Of a DNA stretch of 9,034 nucleotides, positions 7,664 to 9,034 are shown in pieces. Position 1 is the stretch's first letter; each line of letters begins with the position of its first letter. This stretch comes from an uncultured Pseudomonadota bacterium (lineage in GTDB: Bacteria > Pseudomonadota > Alphaproteobacteria > Rs-D84). The notes beneath the pieces were generated by a model. It was not told the DNA's origin. It worked only from the letters and a program-made list of their open reading frames with translations, and made no database searches. The translations under genes were made by a program, and so were the position numbers. Location of the stretch: contig CAMZFU010000037.1 in assembly GCA_947306185.1 (NCBI GenBank), forward strand, positions 1 through 9,034. The letters run 5' to 3'.

Positions 7664-8272
7664 ATGAAAAAGACAACTATTATTTCTGATTTGGATGGAA
7701 CGCTATATCCAAAATCTACTGGATTGACACGCCAAATTGATAATTTGGCCGACCGATTTTTGGCCGAAACAACCGGTTTGAATTCGCACCAATTATCACA
7801 ATTTGAATTATCACACCCAAATATACTGGATGCCTTGGATTATTTTGGAATTAACCGACATACATACTATGATAATGTTCACAATAAACTTGACTATAGT
7901 GCCCTACATCCAAATGCCGTACTGAATAATCTCCTGAAAGACGGCAATATAAATCTGTTTGTTGTTTCTCTTTCGCCACGAGAACATATTATTCGCGTAT
8001 TATCAGCCTTAGGTTTGACTTCAATAGTAAGTGATATTTTGGCTGTTTCTGATGGATCTGATACGGATAAAGGCGCCTATTATCAAGAAATTATAAAAAA
8101 GCATAACTTATCAATTCCAAATATATGTGTCGTTGGTGACAACTATATTCTTGATATAGAACCCGCAAAAAAATTGGGTATTGATACTGCACTAATTTCG
8201 GATACATCTAACGATAACACGCGCACTTTTCTAAACTTTGAGGCGTTATTACACTGCGATTGGTTTGAGTAA
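7664..8272 (+). CDS. HAD-superfamily hydrolase, pyrimidine 5'-nucleotidase-like
   Basis: 202 aa, typical length for a subfamily I HAD phosphatase, cytosolic. All four HAD motifs are visible: motif I DLDGTLYP (9-16, nucleophile Asp9 and acid Asp11), motif II VVSLSP (100-105), motif III Lys136 in DKGAYYQ, motif IV VVGDNYILD (156-164). The cap lies between motif I and II (about 17-85). The start, DLDGTLYPKSTGL, resembles the pyrimidine 5'-nucleotidase group, whose members have D-x-D-x-TLYP-x-x-x-GL and dephosphorylate UMP/CMP-like substrates; many such HADs are promiscuous. Because it neighbours a carbamoyltransferase and transketolase, a sugar-phosphate phosphatase role is also possible. The ATG at 7664 lies 47 bp from the divergent kinase-like gene and has no clear Shine-Dalgarno; TATAAG at 7643-7648 suggests a very short leader. 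No terminator hairpin is evident after it. Confidence 0.88.
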   Translation: MKKTTIISDLDGTLYPKSTGLTRQIDNLADRFLAETTGLNSHQLSQFELSHPNILDALDYFGINRHTYYDNVHNKLDYSALHPNAVLNNLLKDGNINLFVVSLSPREHIIRVLSALGLTSIVSDILAVSDGSDTDKGAYYQEIIKKHNLSIPNICVVGDNYILDIEPAKKLGIDTALISDTSNDNTRTFLNFEALLHCDWFE

Positions 8273-8345
8273 TGTTCCCTCGCGCCCCAAATACCCCATC
8301 CAAAAATCACATATACTCACCATATGCGAAACTGCTAAAAAATAC

Positions 8346-8372
8346 TTGACTTCAGGTAGCAATAGGTATAAT
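8346..8372 (+). promoter_or_regulatory. Near-consensus promoter of the tRNA-Asn 5' half
   Basis: TTGACT (8346-8351) and a perfect TATAAT (8367-8372) with 15 bp between them. Transcription would begin near 8379, about eight bases before the first base of the tRNA-like sequence at 8387, the normal arrangement for a stable RNA promoter. The spacer is two bases short of optimal, so strength is uncertain. Confidence 0.7.
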
Positions 8373-8386
8373 ATATGGCTCGTTAT

Positions 8387-8425
8387 TCGGGCATAGTTCA
8401 GTCGGTAGAACAACGGACTGTTAAT
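8387..8425 (+). pseudogene. tRNA-Asn(GUU), 5' half only
   Basis: The sequence matches the first 39 positions of a bacterial tRNA-Asn: acceptor 5' strand TCGGGCA (8387-8393), TA, D stem GTTC (8396-8399) pairing with GAAC (8408-8411) around the loop AGTCGGTA, then A26, anticodon stem ACGGA (8413-8417), anticodon loop CTGTTAA (8418-8424) with anticodon GTT (8420-8422), and T39. At position 40 it departs: the 3' anticodon strand should read TCCGT but the sequence is TTACCG. No T arm, and no acceptor strand complementary to TCGGGCA, follows within the remaining window. As it stands it cannot make a tRNA. Alternatives are a decayed copy, insertion of an element in the anticodon region, or a real small RNA (see the hairpin). 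Confidence 0.65.
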
Positions 8426-8442
8426 TACCGAAGTTTTTTTTT
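8402..8442 (+). terminator. Terminator-like hairpin and T9 run after the tRNA half
   Basis: TCGGTA (8402-8407) in the D-loop/D-stem part of the tRNA half is complementary to TACCGA (8426-8431), with an 18-base loop, and is followed after two bases by nine T (8434-8442). The stem is short and the loop large, so termination efficiency is doubtful. If used, it would end a transcript of roughly 60 bases from the promoter at 8346-8372. Confidence 0.35.
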
Positions 8443-8557
8443 GCTATTTCTTGATAAATCTGACAAAGCCGCACACAGCTTGACACACAGGGAGCAAAAC
8501 CTCTTTACATAATTTGATGTCAAAACAGGCAAAAACGGCCCCAAAAAAACAAATAGT

Positions 8558-8691
8558 TATACAGGAATTATACAAAACGGTTTTATACATAATTTATACA
8601 TTTTCTAAATTGTTTTTTCGGCTATACAAAATCCATACAAAACATATACAAAACTGCTATACACAAGCCATATAATCGTTCCAGTTATACA
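8558..8691 (+). repeat. TATACA direct-repeat array (nine copies)
   Basis: TATACA begins at 8558, 8569, 8584, 8595, 8623, 8645, 8658 and 8686, with a one-base variant CATACA at 8634. Consensus of the longer unit is about TTATACAAAAC. Distances are 11, 15, 11, 28, 11, 11, 13 and 28 bp, so 11 bp (about one helical turn) recurs. Elsewhere in the window I found the hexamer only a few times on this strand. It could be a protein-binding array (iterons or operator). No replication or partition gene is visible nearby. Confidence 0.7.
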
Positions 8692-8720
8692 AGAAAAAGT
8701 GCAAGTTTTTTCGTCCGTTA

Positions 8721-8751
8721 TCTTGACTTATTATCAAGAAAAATGTAACAT
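8721..8751 (+). promoter_or_regulatory. Promoter-like pair overlapping an inverted repeat
   Basis: TTGACT (8723-8728) and TAACAT (8746-8751) are 17 bp apart, a moderate sigma-70 match. The -35 lies in the inverted repeat TCTTGA-N7-TCAAGA (8721-8739), which could be an operator. Transcription would start about 8758, at the base of the next hairpin. Confidence 0.35.
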
Positions 8752-8758
8752 AACAATC

Positions 8759-8813
8759 AGAGGTTCGGCTGCGAAGTTGCTACTGGTGACTTCAACTGCG
8801 TTACCTCTTTTTT
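8759..8813 (+). terminator. Long hairpin with T run, terminator or short structured RNA
   Basis: AGAGGT (8759-8764) pairs with ACCTCT (8803-8808). Inside it, CG-x-AGTTG (8772-8779) pairs with CAACT-x-CG (8793-8800), leaving an apical loop of 13 bases and an asymmetric internal loop. Six T follow or overlap the 3' arm (8808-8813). On the plus strand it has intrinsic terminator form. It overlaps the last codons of the leftward gene; read in that direction it has no T run, so it is not that gene's terminator. Confidence 0.45.
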
Positions 8814-9034
8814 ATTCGTTCATAGTAAATTTCATATCCATTATAACCAATTTTACGACGTACACGACGATCAACTGCAATTACCCTACCTGTTGGTATC
8901 TGGTCTGACATACCTGAATTGTATTCATACCAGTAAGTGGATTTATCTGTCTTGACACCAAGTTTTTGCAATGCCTCTTCTGCCAAAGGAAACGATTGTG
9001 GCAGCTGAACTATAGAAAGAAAAACCGCTGTATT
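8801..9034 (-). CDS. Unrecognised protein, C-terminal part
   Basis: The frame is open from the right edge to TAA at 8803-8801 (77 residues visible). The start lies outside; a TTG at 8986 is possible but the frame continues upstream with plausible coding sequence. The visible end begins with a hydrophobic stretch (AVFLSIVQLP), then a helix (AEEALQKLGVK), a Tyr/Trp-rich segment, and a very basic end with DRRVRRK and ERIKKR. I do not recognise the family. Its last codons share DNA with the hairpin on the other strand. No operon partner is visible. Confidence 0.6.
   Translation of the reverse strand, partial: NTAVFLSIVQLPQSFPLAEEALQKLGVKTDKSTYWYEYNSGMSDQIPTGRVIAVDRRVRRKIGYNGYEIYYERIKKR

Larger units (their letters stand above)
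8273..8800. other. 528-bp gene-free region with RNA remnant and repeats
   Basis: No reading frame here looks like a real gene; the one open frame on the plus strand near 8699-8908 overlaps the repeat end and the opposite partial gene and has no ribosome site. In order it holds a C-rich stretch (8278-8320), a strong promoter, a tRNA-Asn 5' half, a T9 run, an AT-rich section with a TATACA array, a second promoter-like pair over an inverted repeat, and a long hairpin with a T run. It separates the HAD gene from the leftward gene at the right edge. Confidence 0.7.

Noticed and set aside
8434..8800. CRISPR array
   Set aside because: The repeated unit is only 6-11 bases and spacing is 11-28 bp, far too short for CRISPR repeats and spacers, and no cas gene is seen.
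8699..8908. Plus-strand 69-codon frame near the right end
   Set aside because: It crosses the inverted repeat, the hairpin and the opposite partial gene, and lacks a ribosome site.
8387..9034. Group I intron in tRNA-Asn
   Set aside because: The break is at position 39/40, not within the anticodon loop where known bacterial tRNA introns sit, and I see no intron core pattern or convincing 3' exon.

Overview
The window is bacterial chromosome-like DNA: AT-rich, densely coded, standard genetic code (the Trp codons I checked are TGG), short intergenic gaps and recognisable Shine-Dalgarno sequences before several genes. The host is not identifiable with confidence. A host-associated, AT-rich Gram-negative, possibly an alphaproteobacterium, would fit the HAD protein and tRNA remnant, but that is a guess.

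Layout. Bases 1-4255 form a leftward operon whose first gene is a PLP-dependent decarboxylase interrupted by one in-frame UAG (4255 to 2594). A NodU/CmcH/TobZ-type O-carbamoyltransferase follows (2579 to 666), then an unrecognised gene that runs off the left edge (682 to 1) and may contain the start of a kinase-like domain. A 154-bp divergent promoter region (4256-4409) separates this operon from a rightward single-chain transketolase (4410-6356). The transketolase converges on, and overlaps by 18 bp, a leftward gene for a kinase-fold protein that seems to lack its catalytic Asp (7616 to 6339). A rightward HAD phosphatase resembling pyrimidine 5'-nucleotidases follows (7664-8272). Bases 8273-8800 hold no convincing protein gene. 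They contain a near-consensus promoter, the 5' half of a tRNA-Asn(GUU) ending at the anticodon stem, a terminator-like hairpin with nine T, a nine-copy TATACA array with recurring 11-bp spacing, and a second promoter/hairpin/T-run unit. A leftward partial gene of unknown function occupies the right edge.

How the genes may work together. Carbamoyltransferase, PLP decarboxylase, transketolase, HAD phosphatase and kinase-like proteins together suggest a small-molecule pathway: a C2-unit transfer on a sugar-like substrate, an amine or amino-acid step and O-carbamoylation. The product cannot be read from the sequence. The operon may be partly broken by the UAG, or the codon may be read through; the intact frame downstream of it leaves both open.
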